Below are positions 25,733 through 34,447 of a DNA stretch of 64,000 bases, in pieces (position 1 is the stretch's first letter; every line of letters begins with the position of its first letter). The notes under the pieces are model-generated. The model made no database searches. It saw only the letters and a list, made by a program, of their open reading frames with translations, and had not been told where the DNA came from. This DNA comes from Erythrobacter rubeus (lineage in GTDB: Bacteria > Pseudomonadota > Alphaproteobacteria > Sphingomonadales > Sphingomonadaceae). The stretch covers positions 1,532,457-1,596,456 of the forward strand of contig NZ_JACXLC010000001.1 in assembly GCF_014705715.1 (NCBI RefSeq). Reading direction: 5' to 3'. The translations under genes were made by a program, and so were the position numbers.

Positions 25733-26373
25733 ACAGGGAAAGCGCACGGCGACTGGCATCGCCTATCAAGGATGGCATCGGCGGGGCGACCTGCGCTTTG
25801 ATCGCCTTTGCAACCTTGAGCATTTTCAGCGCGCCTCATGCGAGGGCCGAGACGGTCGATCACCAATTCGCGGTCGAGGATGCCGGGCGGGCCAATTGCG
25901 CCGACTACCTCGCGGCGCGCGAGGGCGGAACGAGGCAATCGGCCCGCTACATCGGCTTTATCGAGGGGTATCTGACCGCCGCCAATCGGTACGAACCCAA
26001 CACTATTGACCTGACACCATGGCACACGCCTGAGGCGTTCGCGCTGATCCTCGACCAGCATTGCAAGCGCGCGAAGGAAGAAGGTCTGGCGATGGTCGCG
26101 CAGCGGCTCGTCGTGTCGATGATGCCGCACCGCCTCGCAAGCAAATCCGAACTGGTCGAGGTGCGCGAGGGCGACAAGAGCGCCGTCGTCTACGAGAGGA
26201 TAATCTGGCGGGCGCAGAACCAGCTCGCGCGCCGCGGGCTTTATCGCGGCGAACCCGATGGGAAGGATTCTCCGCAGTTCAGGCAAGCGCTCACCCAATT
26301 CCAGCGGCTCGCAAAGCTCGATGAAAGCGGCGTCCCCGACGTCGCGACTTTGTGGGTGCTGCTCAACCCATAG
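25729..26373 (+). CDS. Exported protein with C-terminal peptidoglycan-binding domain
   Basis: 214 residues from a GTG overlapping the previous stop by 4 bp. A hydrophobic segment (GATCALIAFATLSIFSAPHARA, residues about 15-36) acts as signal peptide. The middle has two Cys and a helical pattern (ANCADYLAAREGG; FIEGYLTAANRYEPN) that resembles Rap1a/Tai-like small periplasmic folds. The C-terminal 55 residues (ARRGLYRGEPDGKDSPQF, ALTQFQRLAKLDESGVPD) are a PG_binding_1 domain. It may dock the apparatus to the cell wall. No such gene is part of the Pseudomonas fap operon. Confidence 0.7.
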   Translation: MNRESARRLASPIKDGIGGATCALIAFATLSIFSAPHARAETVDHQFAVEDAGRANCADYLAAREGGTRQSARYIGFIEGYLTAANRYEPNTIDLTPWHTPEAFALILDQHCKRAKEEGLAMVAQRLVVSMMPHRLASKSELVEVREGDKSAVVYERIIWRAQNQLARRGLYRGEPDGKDSPQFRQALTQFQRLAKLDESGVPDVATLWVLLNP

Positions 26374-26442
26374 CAAGCAGGAGCGCACAACCTTCCGGGT
26401 CGCACAGAGAGAAAAACATCTGACCAGAGGGGAGAGTGAAAA

Positions 26443-27843
26443 ATGCCCGACATAGCGAGAAGAGCAAGCGTGCTGCTTGCCACGGCCACCGCGCTGCCTT
26501 TTGCAACGACCGCCGCGGCTCAGGATGCAGATCCTCTAGCGGAGTGGATCGAAAGCGACGATCTCAGCCAGGAGCTTGATGAAGCGGTTCAGCCGGACAT
26601 GGCTACAGAACTTGCAGAGCTGCGCGCGCGTGACAGCGCTTCGCGCCAGAGAATTGCCGATCTTGAGGACCGGCTAGACCGTTTGGAAAAGGTCGCTGGA
26701 CTGGCCGGTGCATACCCGCTCAATGCCGCGGAACAAGCGGCGATGCGCGGTCGGGGTTTCGGTACGAACGTGATGTCACCGACCTATCGCGGCGACCAAA
26801 TCGAGCTGCTTCGCGGGCCAAGCGGCTTCGTGAGCGCCATACAGGACCAGGAACCGGAAGAGACGGAATCCGCCACCCGGCGCGAGCCTGCGCCGTCACA
26901 GTCGGTCACGGATATAACGGAAGATGCGCAAGGCTATTTCGGGCGGCGCTTCAGCTTCGAGACCGGCATCAATTACGCGCATTTCGATGACGCGCGCATC
27001 AACCTGAGCGGGTTCCTGGCGCTCGATGCGATCTTTCTCGGCCTCATCAGCATCGATGAACAGAGCTCCGATATCATCACTACCGATTTCACCGGACGCT
27101 TTGCCCCGAGTGACCGGCTGCAATTCGACGTGAACGTTCCGGTGATCTACCGCTCCTCCGTTTTCCAGTCGGGCGGCGCCGGCGGTAACGCCTCTGGCCT
27201 CGCCGATGCGCGTGTCGAGGAATTCGGCATCGGCGATATCAATGGCGGCGTGAGCTATCGGCTGCTGCGCGAAACCGTAAGGCGGCCCGATGTGGTCATA
27301 AACGCCCGTGTAAAGGGTCCGACCGGCCGCGACCCGTTCGGGATCGGGCTGGTCGAAGTGCCCGGCACAGAGGGTAATCTCGAAGTTCCGGAATCGCTAT
27401 CCACGGGCAGCGGCGTTTGGGCAGCATCCGTCGGCGCGTCCGTGCTGAAGACGCTCGATCCGATGATCGTTTTCGGGAACCTCACCTACTTCCATAATTT
27501 CCAGCGCGGATTCGAAGATATCGACGAGATAGAAGGTTTGCAGCCGGGCGACGTCGATATTGGCAACGCCATTCAGTTCGGCGCAGGCTTCGCCTTCGCC
27601 CTGAACGAAAAATCGAGCATCTCAACCAGCTTCACTCTCCGCTATGGCGATGAAACGCGTTTGCGGTTTGACGAAGGAGAATTCAGCGATGTCATCGGTA
27701 GCGGGTCTACCGTCGGGCTGCTCAACCTAGGCGCCACCTTTGCCATTTCGGACCGGATTTCACTGCTCACCAGCGTCGGCGTAGGGATGACAACCGATGC
27801 ACCGGACGTGACAGTGAGCGCGCGCGTGCCGTTCCGGTTTTAG
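26443..27843 (+). CDS. Outer-membrane beta-barrel with N-terminal coiled coil (FapF-like)
   Basis: 466 residues. Signal peptide ends at TTAAAQ. Residues about 55-86 form a heptad-rich helix (ELAELRARDSASRQRIADLE, DRLDRLEKVAG), then a Pro/Glu-rich linker, then from about 165 an alternating hydrophobic beta-strand pattern ending in the terminal Phe of RVPFRF, typical for outer-membrane insertion. FapF is a trimeric barrel with an N-terminal coiled-coil gate that exports Fap subunits, and this architecture matches. It has a gggga ribosome site 10 bp before the ATG and closes the cluster. Confidence 0.75.
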   Translation: MPDIARRASVLLATATALPFATTAAAQDADPLAEWIESDDLSQELDEAVQPDMATELAELRARDSASRQRIADLEDRLDRLEKVAGLAGAYPLNAAEQAAMRGRGFGTNVMSPTYRGDQIELLRGPSGFVSAIQDQEPEETESATRREPAPSQSVTDITEDAQGYFGRRFSFETGINYAHFDDARINLSGFLALDAIFLGLISIDEQSSDIITTDFTGRFAPSDRLQFDVNVPVIYRSSVFQSGGAGGNASGLADARVEEFGIGDINGGVSYRLLRETVRRPDVVINARVKGPTGRDPFGIGLVEVPGTEGNLEVPESLSTGSGVWAASVGASVLKTLDPMIVFGNLTYFHNFQRGFEDIDEIEGLQPGDVDIGNAIQFGAGFAFALNEKSSISTSFTLRYGDETRLRFDEGEFSDVIGSGSTVGLLNLGATFAISDRISLLTSVGVGMTTDAPDVTVSARVPFRF

Positions 27844-27911
27844 GCTCCCAAGCACGCCTATGGACACGGTACCAGCGAGATATACCACGGCGCCCACTGA
27901 GAAGCGGAAAC

Positions 27912-27962
27912 TTGACTCATCGCCTTTAATTGCATAATTCATTAAATATGCAATTAAAGGCG
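27912..27962 (+). promoter_or_regulatory. bigR promoter with overlapping 16-bp-arm palindrome
   Basis: TTGACT (27912-27917) and TAATTC (27935-27940) are 17 bp apart and fit a sigma-70 promoter. A perfect inverted repeat, arms 27921-27936 and 27947-27962 with a 10-bp centre, covers the spacer, the -10 box and the expected start of transcription. The expected +1 is within a base or two of the ATG at 27948, so the mRNA may be leaderless. It is probably the operator for BigR itself. Confidence 0.72.
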
Positions 27963-28295
27963 ATGGAAGAAAAAGCCTCCAAGGTAAGCGAGCTCCTCAG
28001 ACTGCTTTCGCATCGGGACAGGCTTATGGTTCTATGCCATTTGGCGCAGGGAGAAATGTCTGCGGGCGAGCTGGGACAGGCACTAGGCCGCAAAGCTCCT
28101 GCCATGTCTCAGCAGCTCGCCATATTGCGGCGCGAAGGCATCATCGCGGCCCGGCGCGAAGGCCAATCGATTTTCTATCGGATCTGCCACGAAGATGCCG
28201 TGGCGATCATGTCTTTCCTCTATGCTCGGTTTTGCAGCGACGACGCGGAAAACCTCGCGGTGTCCGGCGCGGAAAGTGAGGTTGAACGGGCATGA
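27948..28295 (+). CDS. bigR: BigR-type ArsR-family persulfide/sulfide-responsive repressor
   Basis: 115 residues from the ATG inside the right operator arm; ATG 27963 is an alternative and a TTG at 27930 is unlikely. The winged helix has LSHRDRLMVLCHLAQGEMSA, GELGQALGRKAPAMSQQLAI and RREGQSIFYRI. Two cysteines, one in MVLCHL and one in ARFCSDD near the C terminus, sit where the redox pair of Xylella and Agrobacterium BigR sits, which forms a disulfide or polysulfide bridge to release DNA. It overlaps the next gene by 4 bp. Confidence 0.85.
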   Translation: MQLKAMEEKASKVSELLRLLSHRDRLMVLCHLAQGEMSAGELGQALGRKAPAMSQQLAILRREGIIAARREGQSIFYRICHEDAVAIMSFLYARFCSDDAENLAVSGAESEVERA

Positions 28296-29158
28296 GCAAT
28301 CCGGTCGTCACCTCTTTCTTTGACCAAGCAACCAAGAATGTCAGCCACATCGTGGCCGATCCGGACACACGCCAATGCGCGATCATCGATCCGCTTTTGG
28401 ATTACGATCAGTCCTCGGGACGAACGTCGACCGAATCTTCCAATGCTATCATCGAATATGTGAAGAGCCAGGGTCTTTCGGTGGCTTGGATTATCGACAC
28501 CCACATACACGCAGACCATCTCTCTGCCGCGCAGCGTATCAAGGCCGAGCTTGGTGGTCGATTGGGCATCGGGGGACACATTTCCGAAGTTCAGCGCGTT
28601 TTCAGCGAGGTTTTCAACACCGGATCGTGCTTCATTCCGGACGGCTCCCAATTCGATCATTTATTCCGCGATGGGGAAACATACCAAGTCGGCAATATCG
28701 AGGCACGTGCCATCCACACTCCGGGCCACACACCAGCCTGTATGACCCACGCGATTGGCGACGCAGCATTCGTTGGCGACACTCTGTTCATGCCCGATTA
28801 TGGAACTGCACGCTGCGATTTTCCCGGAGGCGATGCGCGGACCCTGTATCGCTCGATCAAGCGTATCTTCGCCCTGCCCGACCAGACGCGCATATTTCTC
28901 AATCACGATTATCTTCCAGCCGGACGCACCGAGTATCGCTGGGAAACCACCGTCGCTGAGCAACGCCGCGAAAACATCCATGTCCGGGAAGGGATCAGCG
29001 AAGATGATTTTGTCGCCATGCGGACAGAACGCGATGCTGCCCTCGCAATGCCGAACCTGATGATACCCTCCGTCCAGGTCAACATGCGCGCAGGCTCTTT
29101 TCCCCCTGCAGAAAGCAACGGGGTCGCCTATCTTAAGGTACCGGTAGACGCCTTGTGA
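28292..29158 (+). CDS. Metallo-beta-lactamase-fold persulfide dioxygenase-like enzyme (Blh/ETHE1 type)
   Basis: 288 residues. Metal motifs: HTHIHADHLSAA, HTPGHTPACM, FVGDTLFMPDYGTARCDFPG, and FLNHDYLP. The DTLF, GTARCDFPGG and HDY pattern is that of ETHE1/Blh persulfide dioxygenases, which oxidise glutathione persulfide to sulfite using a single iron. It is located between bigR and two YeeE-type genes, the usual bigR-blh arrangement for hydrogen sulfide detoxification. Cytosolic. It overlaps both neighbours by 4 bp. Confidence 0.87.
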   Translation: MSNPVVTSFFDQATKNVSHIVADPDTRQCAIIDPLLDYDQSSGRTSTESSNAIIEYVKSQGLSVAWIIDTHIHADHLSAAQRIKAELGGRLGIGGHISEVQRVFSEVFNTGSCFIPDGSQFDHLFRDGETYQVGNIEARAIHTPGHTPACMTHAIGDAAFVGDTLFMPDYGTARCDFPGGDARTLYRSIKRIFALPDQTRIFLNHDYLPAGRTEYRWETTVAEQRRENIHVREGISEDDFVAMRTERDAALAMPNLMIPSVQVNMRAGSFPPAESNGVAYLKVPVDAL

Positions 29159-29601
29159 CCATAACAGCCTTCCCTGGAGCGATGCCCTTCGAAGGCCTGA
29201 TTGGCGGGCTCCTGATCGGGTTAGCCGCTGCGCTGCTGCTGCTGGGTTCTGGACGCATAGCGGGGATTAGCGGCATCGCTGCGAGAGCATTATCGCTTAG
29301 TCAGTCCGGCATTTCGGCGTCGTCTGCATGGATGTTCATGGGCGGCCTGCTGCTTGGAGCCATCGCTGTTCATTTCCTGATTTCCCCGATCGAATCCAGC
29401 TTCCCTCCTTCAAACGCTTTGCTCATTTTCGGCGGCTTGCTTGTGGGGTTCGGCACCCGGCTGGGGAGTGGTTGCACCAGCGGTCATGGGGTTTGCGGGA
29501 TGTCCCGATTCTCCCGTCGATCCTTCGTCGCCACGCTGACTTTTATCGCGAGCGGAATAACTACGGTCGCACTTGCAAATGAGGCGGGATGGGCATGGTG
29601 A
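29155..29601 (+). CDS. YeeE/YedE-type sulfur-transport membrane protein, first half
   Basis: 148 residues with four membrane segments (GLLIGLAAALLLLGSGRIAG; WMFMGGLLLGAIAVHFL; LLIFGGLLVGFGTRL; and a C-terminal one). The conserved loop LGSGCTSGHGVCGMSRFS contains the Cys typical of YeeE/YedE thiosulfate or sulfide transporters. It forms a split pair with the next gene, which overlaps by 13 bp. It probably moves reduced sulfur compounds across the inner membrane in the BigR operon. Confidence 0.83.
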   Translation: MTITAFPGAMPFEGLIGGLLIGLAAALLLLGSGRIAGISGIAARALSLSQSGISASSAWMFMGGLLLGAIAVHFLISPIESSFPPSNALLIFGGLLVGFGTRLGSGCTSGHGVCGMSRFSRRSFVATLTFIASGITTVALANEAGWAW

Positions 29602-30011
29602 TGCGCCGTGCCCTCGTTTCGCTCGCGTCAGGCGGCCTGTTCGGATCCGGCCTGGCGGTCTCCGGCATGATGGACCCGAAACGCGTCAGAGGGTTTCTCG
29701 ATATCTTTGGCGATTGGGATCCAACACTCGCTTTCGTCATGGGAGGGGCAACAGCTGTCATGGCCTTGGGCTGGCTCATCCAGGGCCGCATGCCAGCACC
29801 CGCCTTTGCCGACGAGTTTCAGTTGCCTGGCACGCGTTTGATCGACCTCAGGCTGGTGACAGGCTCGGCCATGTTTGGCATCGGTTGGGGATTGGCCGGG
29901 CTTTGCCCTGGCCCCGGGCTCGCAGCGCTGGTTATCGAGCCCATGTCGGCCGGAATCTTCGTCGCGAGCATGGTCGCAGGAATGGCAGTTCATCGCGCCG
30001 CAAAGCTCTGA
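29589..30011 (+). CDS. YeeE/YedE-type sulfur-transport membrane protein, second half (DUF6691-like)
   Basis: 140 residues with four membrane segments. GGLFGSGLAVSGMMDPKRV and FGIGWGLAGLCPGPGLAALV are the second-half signature, with a conserved Cys in LCPGP. It pairs with the preceding protein to make one YeeE-like unit. An overlapping start (ATG inside the previous gene) suggests translational coupling. It is the last gene of the bigR operon. Confidence 0.83.
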   Translation: MGMVMRRALVSLASGGLFGSGLAVSGMMDPKRVRGFLDIFGDWDPTLAFVMGGATAVMALGWLIQGRMPAPAFADEFQLPGTRLIDLRLVTGSAMFGIGWGLAGLCPGPGLAALVIEPMSAGIFVASMVAGMAVHRAAKL

Positions 30012-30098
30012 TCGACGACCATGCAACACGCGTTCGAAAGACCAGGCGAAGCAGCACCGTGCTGATCTTTGGTGACGGAAATATGTTGCCCTGCTTGC

Positions 30099-31712
30099 TC
30101 AGCTCTTGATTGCAAGAGCAAGCTTTGTGTTGCCCTCTGTCAATCGCCGCTGCGCAATAAGTTCGCGCATGATCCGATCCTCCAAATCTTGCCATTCGAT
30201 CGAGCCTATTACCTCTTCGAGAAATGGGGACTGCTCAAGCCACTTGATATCCCTCCAGCCCAGGTTGACTGCCTGCGCCATTAAAGCCTTTGCCTCCTCG
30301 TTTTCGCCGAGGGCAGCGAATACCTCAGCCAACTGTATCCGAAATTCCGGATCGGGATCGCTGTCGAGTTCGGAGAGCTTGGAAGGTGAAAGTAGCTGGC
30401 CAGCGCGCGCTTTACGCCCAGCCATCGCATCCAGCGCTGCGAGATCGTACTGACCTTTCCAGCCGGCAGCCTCCAGGGCGCGCCTCGCGTCATCGACATG
30501 TCCAAGCGCGATTTTCGCGCGCCCTTTTAATTGGAGGATCGAGGGAGCCGAGCGATCGTCACCCTTGGCCTGCTCGAGCGCTTCGAGTGCAGCACTAGCG
30601 CGGCCATTGCGAAGGTGAGATCTCGCGATCTCGCTTAATACGACGACCTGTCCCGGATTGAGAGTGAGGGCCTTTTTACGCCAGCGCTCAGCGGCCGGAT
30701 GATCGATCAGTTCGAGACTCTGAGCGATCTGTATCTCGGCGTAGCGCGATCTCCCGCCCGCCGCCAGCACCTGAAATTCCAGATCGAGTGCCTGATATAG
30801 CTGTCCTTGTACCAGCAACACGTAGGCTGCGCTCGAGCCTGCAGGCGCATTGTCCGGATCCAATTGATAAGCGTATTGCAGCGCCGACAAGCTCTCATTC
30901 ATGCGCCCTTGAGAGCCGAGCGTATAACCCAGCGCAGACCAAGCATTGCTGTCCTCGGGCCTTTCCTCGATCAGCGCGCGAGCGAGAGCTTCGGCTTCTT
31001 CCTTGTTTTCGAGGCCACCGCCAAACTTGGTCGCCTTGGTCGACAAAGCAAAGCTGAGCGTAAGGCGCGCGTCGAAATTGTCAGGCTCTCGGTGCAAGGC
31101 ATCGCGGAGCATGGCAATAGCGCGATGGGTCTCGACGGATTGATGGAGACCAAGCTGCTGGTTGGCACGCGTCACCAAAAGAGACACTTCTGAAGCCTTA
31201 CTAGCTTCCGATGTGTCTTGCGCGGTTTCCGAACCGATATCGGGCGCAACGAAGAAAATGACGACCGCAATCAACACGCTCGCCAGTCCATAGGTCGCCG
31301 CGGCATCTTGTGGTGCCTTAAGGGATGGCCACTTCCTTCTAGCGGCCTTAGTCTCCAGTCTTCCAGCTGTACTGGCGATAGCATATCCGGACCCGCGCAC
31401 AGTGCGAATGTAAATGGGGTTTTTCGGATCGTCGCCCAAGGCCTTCCGCAGCAGCGCGATCCTTTGAGAAACGGTTTCGTCGCTGACATGCTCGGCATTC
31501 CAGACGGCCTGCGCGAGAACCGAATTGCTGACCGGCTCGGGAGCTGCCCGAACCAAGCATAGCAGCGTATCGAAGCTCAAATCGGAGAGCCTTATTACGC
31601 GCGTGCCTCGCCAGACTGAACGCGCTTCAGTGTCGATGATCACATCGTTGAGGACATATTGCACAATGCATCTCTTATCGCCGCAGAAAAGCGATGCTTC
31701 AAGAATCTTCAA
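30099..31712 (-). CDS. CadC-like membrane regulator with winged helix and TPR repeats
   Basis: 537 residues. An OmpR-type winged helix is at about 20-115 (VIRLSDLSFDTLLCLVRAAP, QRIALLRKALGDDPKN, TVRGSGYAI). A single membrane span is near 140-160 (GLASVLIAVVIFFVAPDIG). TPR-type repeats fill 180-510 (PEDSNAWSALGYTLGSQG; LNPGQVVVLSEIARSHL). It resembles a membrane-bound one-component activator. It is divergent from the serine hydrolase gene at 31783 and may control it. The N-terminal start is uncertain. Confidence 0.82.
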   Translation of the reverse strand: MKILEASLFCGDKRCIVQYVLNDVIIDTEARSVWRGTRVIRLSDLSFDTLLCLVRAAPEPVSNSVLAQAVWNAEHVSDETVSQRIALLRKALGDDPKNPIYIRTVRGSGYAIASTAGRLETKAARRKWPSLKAPQDAAATYGLASVLIAVVIFFVAPDIGSETAQDTSEASKASEVSLLVTRANQQLGLHQSVETHRAIAMLRDALHREPDNFDARLTLSFALSTKATKFGGGLENKEEAEALARALIEERPEDSNAWSALGYTLGSQGRMNESLSALQYAYQLDPDNAPAGSSAAYVLLVQGQLYQALDLEFQVLAAGGRSRYAEIQIAQSLELIDHPAAERWRKKALTLNPGQVVVLSEIARSHLRNGRASAALEALEQAKGDDRSAPSILQLKGRAKIALGHVDDARRALEAAGWKGQYDLAALDAMAGRKARAGQLLSPSKLSELDSDPDPEFRIQLAEVFAALGENEEAKALMAQAVNLGWRDIKWLEQSPFLEEVIGSIEWQDLEDRIMRELIAQRRLTEGNTKLALAIKS

Positions 31713-31782
31713 GTTTCTTCACGTGACGCAAAAAGTCGCCGGGACAATGCTTCGCTGATTGATGTCATTTGGGAAACGAGAA

Positions 31783-33600
31783 ATGAAAAAGCGCATCGCA
31801 CGCGCCACACTCGGAGCGGCATTGCTCTCGGTAAGCGCCTCTGGGACAAGCCAGGAGCAAAGCGGCGAAGCAGCAAATACCGCACCGTTCGGCTTGTGGG
31901 TGTGGAGTGCCGAGGAGCCAGATCCTTCGCGCGCCCTGACGCTCAAAATGATCGACGGTAGTTGGCTCGCCGACGTCGATGGCTCCATAGTAAAGGCGAG
32001 GGGAAGCAAGAGCGAGATTTTGTTGATGCTGCCCGACGGGCAGGCTTTTCGCGGCCAGTTGAATGCCGATAGATCCGAAGTGAGCGGATACTGGTTTCAG
32101 CCGCCAAATCTACTCGACTACCAATATGTCGCTACGCCTGTGGTGCTGAAGTCCACGGATCGGGACAAGTGGCGAGCCAACATTGAAATTCAGCCCCGGC
32201 CATTCACAGTATTTCTGGATGTATTCAAAGGCAAAGATGGGAGCACTGCAGCCGTCATCAGGAACCCTGAGGGTAACAATACTCTGGGCGCAAGTCAGTT
32301 TAGGGTGGAGGCAGAATCTACAGGTGGATGGAGCCTCGTCAGCGGAAGCGGTGAACAAGAACAGCGACATCGCCTCTTTCAACAGGAACACGGAGGGCTA
32401 AGGCTCCAGTATGATCGTTTCAATGAACCCATCGGCTTAATCCCGGCAAGCCATACCGACCGATTGGCTTACGTCAGTCGGCCTGATAATCGGGGTACGG
32501 AAAGCTACAGCCCTCCGCCGCAGCTTAATGACGGATGGCGCGTCGGCACACCCGAACAGGCGGGCTTCGACCGTGAAGCGCTGCACAAGCTGACGGATAG
32601 GATCGCAGGGCTCGATCCCAGGACCGAGCCGCATCTTATCCATTCATTGTTGATCTCACGACGAGGGTCGCTCGTATACGAGGAGTATTTCTACGGTCAC
32701 GGTTGGGAGAAGCGCCATGATGTACGATCGCTCGGCAAAGTGTTCGGCTCGGTCATGGTGGGTGCCTTGCAGCAGCAAGGGCACGCCATCACGGCCGAGC
32801 ATCGCCCTGTCGCCGGATTGCTGCGGGATGCAGGCATCCCTGCCGGCGACGACCGCAAAGCCGATATCACGCTACACGATTTGATGACCTTCACCAGCGG
32901 CCTCGATTGCGATGTCAATTCTAGCGAGTCGGCTGGCAACGAGTGGAACATGTGGGAGCAGGAAAAGGAGCCAGACTACTGGCTTTACACCGCGAAACTC
33001 GCGATGTTTCATGACCCGGGAAGCCGCTACGCTTACTGTTCCGGCAGCGCTAATCTTGTTGGCGCCAGTCTGGTCGAATTCGGCGAGGCTCCTGTCCATC
33101 AGCTCTTCGACGAACTCATAGCAAAACCACTAGACTTCGGTCCCTATCACTGGGCGCTTGCGCCAAACGGCGAAGGCTATCTGGGTGGCGGTGCCTATAT
33201 CCGGCCACGCGACATCCTTAAGATTGGCAAGATGTATGTGTCCGAAGGCAGGTGGAATGGGCGCCAGATCATAAGCGCCAATTGGGTTGAAGAGTCGACA
33301 AAGCCCTATATCGAGATCAGTCCTGAAACGACGGGTATGACACCGGAAGCCTTCCAAAACAGCTACTTCGGCGGATTGCAAGCGTACATCTGGGTTCTGA
33401 ACCCTATTGTTGTGGGTGATCGCAGCTACACGTCATATCAGGCCAGCGGCAATGGAGGGCAATTGCTGATTGTCGTCCCCGATCTTGAGCTGGTGGTCGC
33501 TATCACCGGCGGTAATTACCGCATGGGCGGCATTTGGGGCCGCTGGCGCGATCAAATCGTCGGGGGGTACATTATTCCTGCATTGACCGATCTTTTGTAA
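31783..33600 (+). CDS. Exported serine hydrolase (class C beta-lactamase-like) with N-terminal extension
   Basis: 605 residues from the second in-frame ATG (MKKRIARATLGAALLS), which gives a signal peptide. The hydrolase domain starts near residue 260: SLGK in DVRSLGKVFGS is the S-x-x-K catalytic pair, YCSGSAN is the Y-x-N-like site, and GGAYIRPRDILKIGKM and GNGGQLLIVVPDLELV are typical later motifs. The first 230 residues form an unassigned beta-rich domain. Substrates of this family are varied (esters, D-peptides), and beta-lactam resistance should not be assumed. Confidence 0.83.
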   Translation: MKKRIARATLGAALLSVSASGTSQEQSGEAANTAPFGLWVWSAEEPDPSRALTLKMIDGSWLADVDGSIVKARGSKSEILLMLPDGQAFRGQLNADRSEVSGYWFQPPNLLDYQYVATPVVLKSTDRDKWRANIEIQPRPFTVFLDVFKGKDGSTAAVIRNPEGNNTLGASQFRVEAESTGGWSLVSGSGEQEQRHRLFQQEHGGLRLQYDRFNEPIGLIPASHTDRLAYVSRPDNRGTESYSPPPQLNDGWRVGTPEQAGFDREALHKLTDRIAGLDPRTEPHLIHSLLISRRGSLVYEEYFYGHGWEKRHDVRSLGKVFGSVMVGALQQQGHAITAEHRPVAGLLRDAGIPAGDDRKADITLHDLMTFTSGLDCDVNSSESAGNEWNMWEQEKEPDYWLYTAKLAMFHDPGSRYAYCSGSANLVGASLVEFGEAPVHQLFDELIAKPLDFGPYHWALAPNGEGYLGGGAYIRPRDILKIGKMYVSEGRWNGRQIISANWVEESTKPYIEISPETTGMTPEAFQNSYFGGLQAYIWVLNPIVVGDRSYTSYQASGNGGQLLIVVPDLELVVAITGGNYRMGGIWGRWRDQIVGGYIIPALTDLL

Positions 33601-34447
33601 GTCAATGCCTGCTCATCGATTTTGTTCATATTGAATCAAACGCCCAGGGACCGGCCTAGAAATGCACGAATATCGACTCTGCGGGGTTGAGCTGGCGCTT
33701 CGAAATCGTCTTTTTAGGCATCGCAACCGTTTTGGTTCGGTGTCGGACTTCTGCCCAAGTCTGAAAATCCACGATTGGCAGAAGAGGCGGGACGTAAATC
33801 GAGAACTTATAATATCAAAATATATGAATTTAGTTCGAGAAAACTGGGCCGGTACCCCAACTTATATTCCCAGACGAACGCGCGCATGCCTACGCATCCG
33901 CCAGGGTATTGCGCCCGGTGTTGTTTGCCATGGCAAATGAGGCGCGTTCTGTCCGCAGTGCAGCGTCATAAAGCGAGACATCTCGCAACATGTAGCCACT
34001 TGCCGCTGCCATCCAAACATGAGAACTTTGGCGAGAATAGCAGCAAGCGAAACTTCCCGGCTCTCCAATCGGTGGATTTACGAGAAGATGTGTGGCGCCG
34101 CGTCCGCTCTGGCGGCGCTCCATCCCGCTCCACCTCTGACCTTTGTGCCTGCGCGAGGCTGAGCCATGTTGATCGCAGCGAACAAATGCGATCCGTGCTT
34201 ACTGTCCAATCACAGCGCTATCGTTCTTGGATCACACAGAGACTAGGAATAGCAGGACAATGAGTATCTCCTGCGTCGGTCATGAAGGTGGAAAACCGTA
34301 CACTGTGGCCCGTTCTAAGGGGTGCCTCATTATTTCGATATTCGGAATAGTGCTTTTCAAGATGCTGACATTCATCCGATCCTCGAAGTGAACTAGGTCT
34401 TCATCATGAGCCCGTCTTTTTGGGCCAAACGATTAAGGATAGTCGAG
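33601..34447. other. Gap with no convincing intact gene; decayed coding sequence suspected
   Basis: Two overlapping plus-strand frames (33662-33940 and 33775-34263) and one minus-strand frame (33890-34123) are open, but none has a recognisable domain or a good ribosome site. The minus-strand frame contains protein-like stretches (GYMLRDVSLYDAALRTERAS) with no clear start. The stretch near 33795-33850 is AT-rich. It is best read as a decayed gene region, typical inside old islands. Confidence 0.4.

Noticed and set aside
31783-33600. Antibiotic-resistance beta-lactamase
   Set aside because: The S-x-x-K hydrolase fold is shared by many esterases and peptidases, and the long N-terminal domain is not a beta-lactamase feature.
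33662-34263. Two overlapping plus-strand genes
   Set aside because: No domain, no ribosome site, and composition unlike a coding gene.
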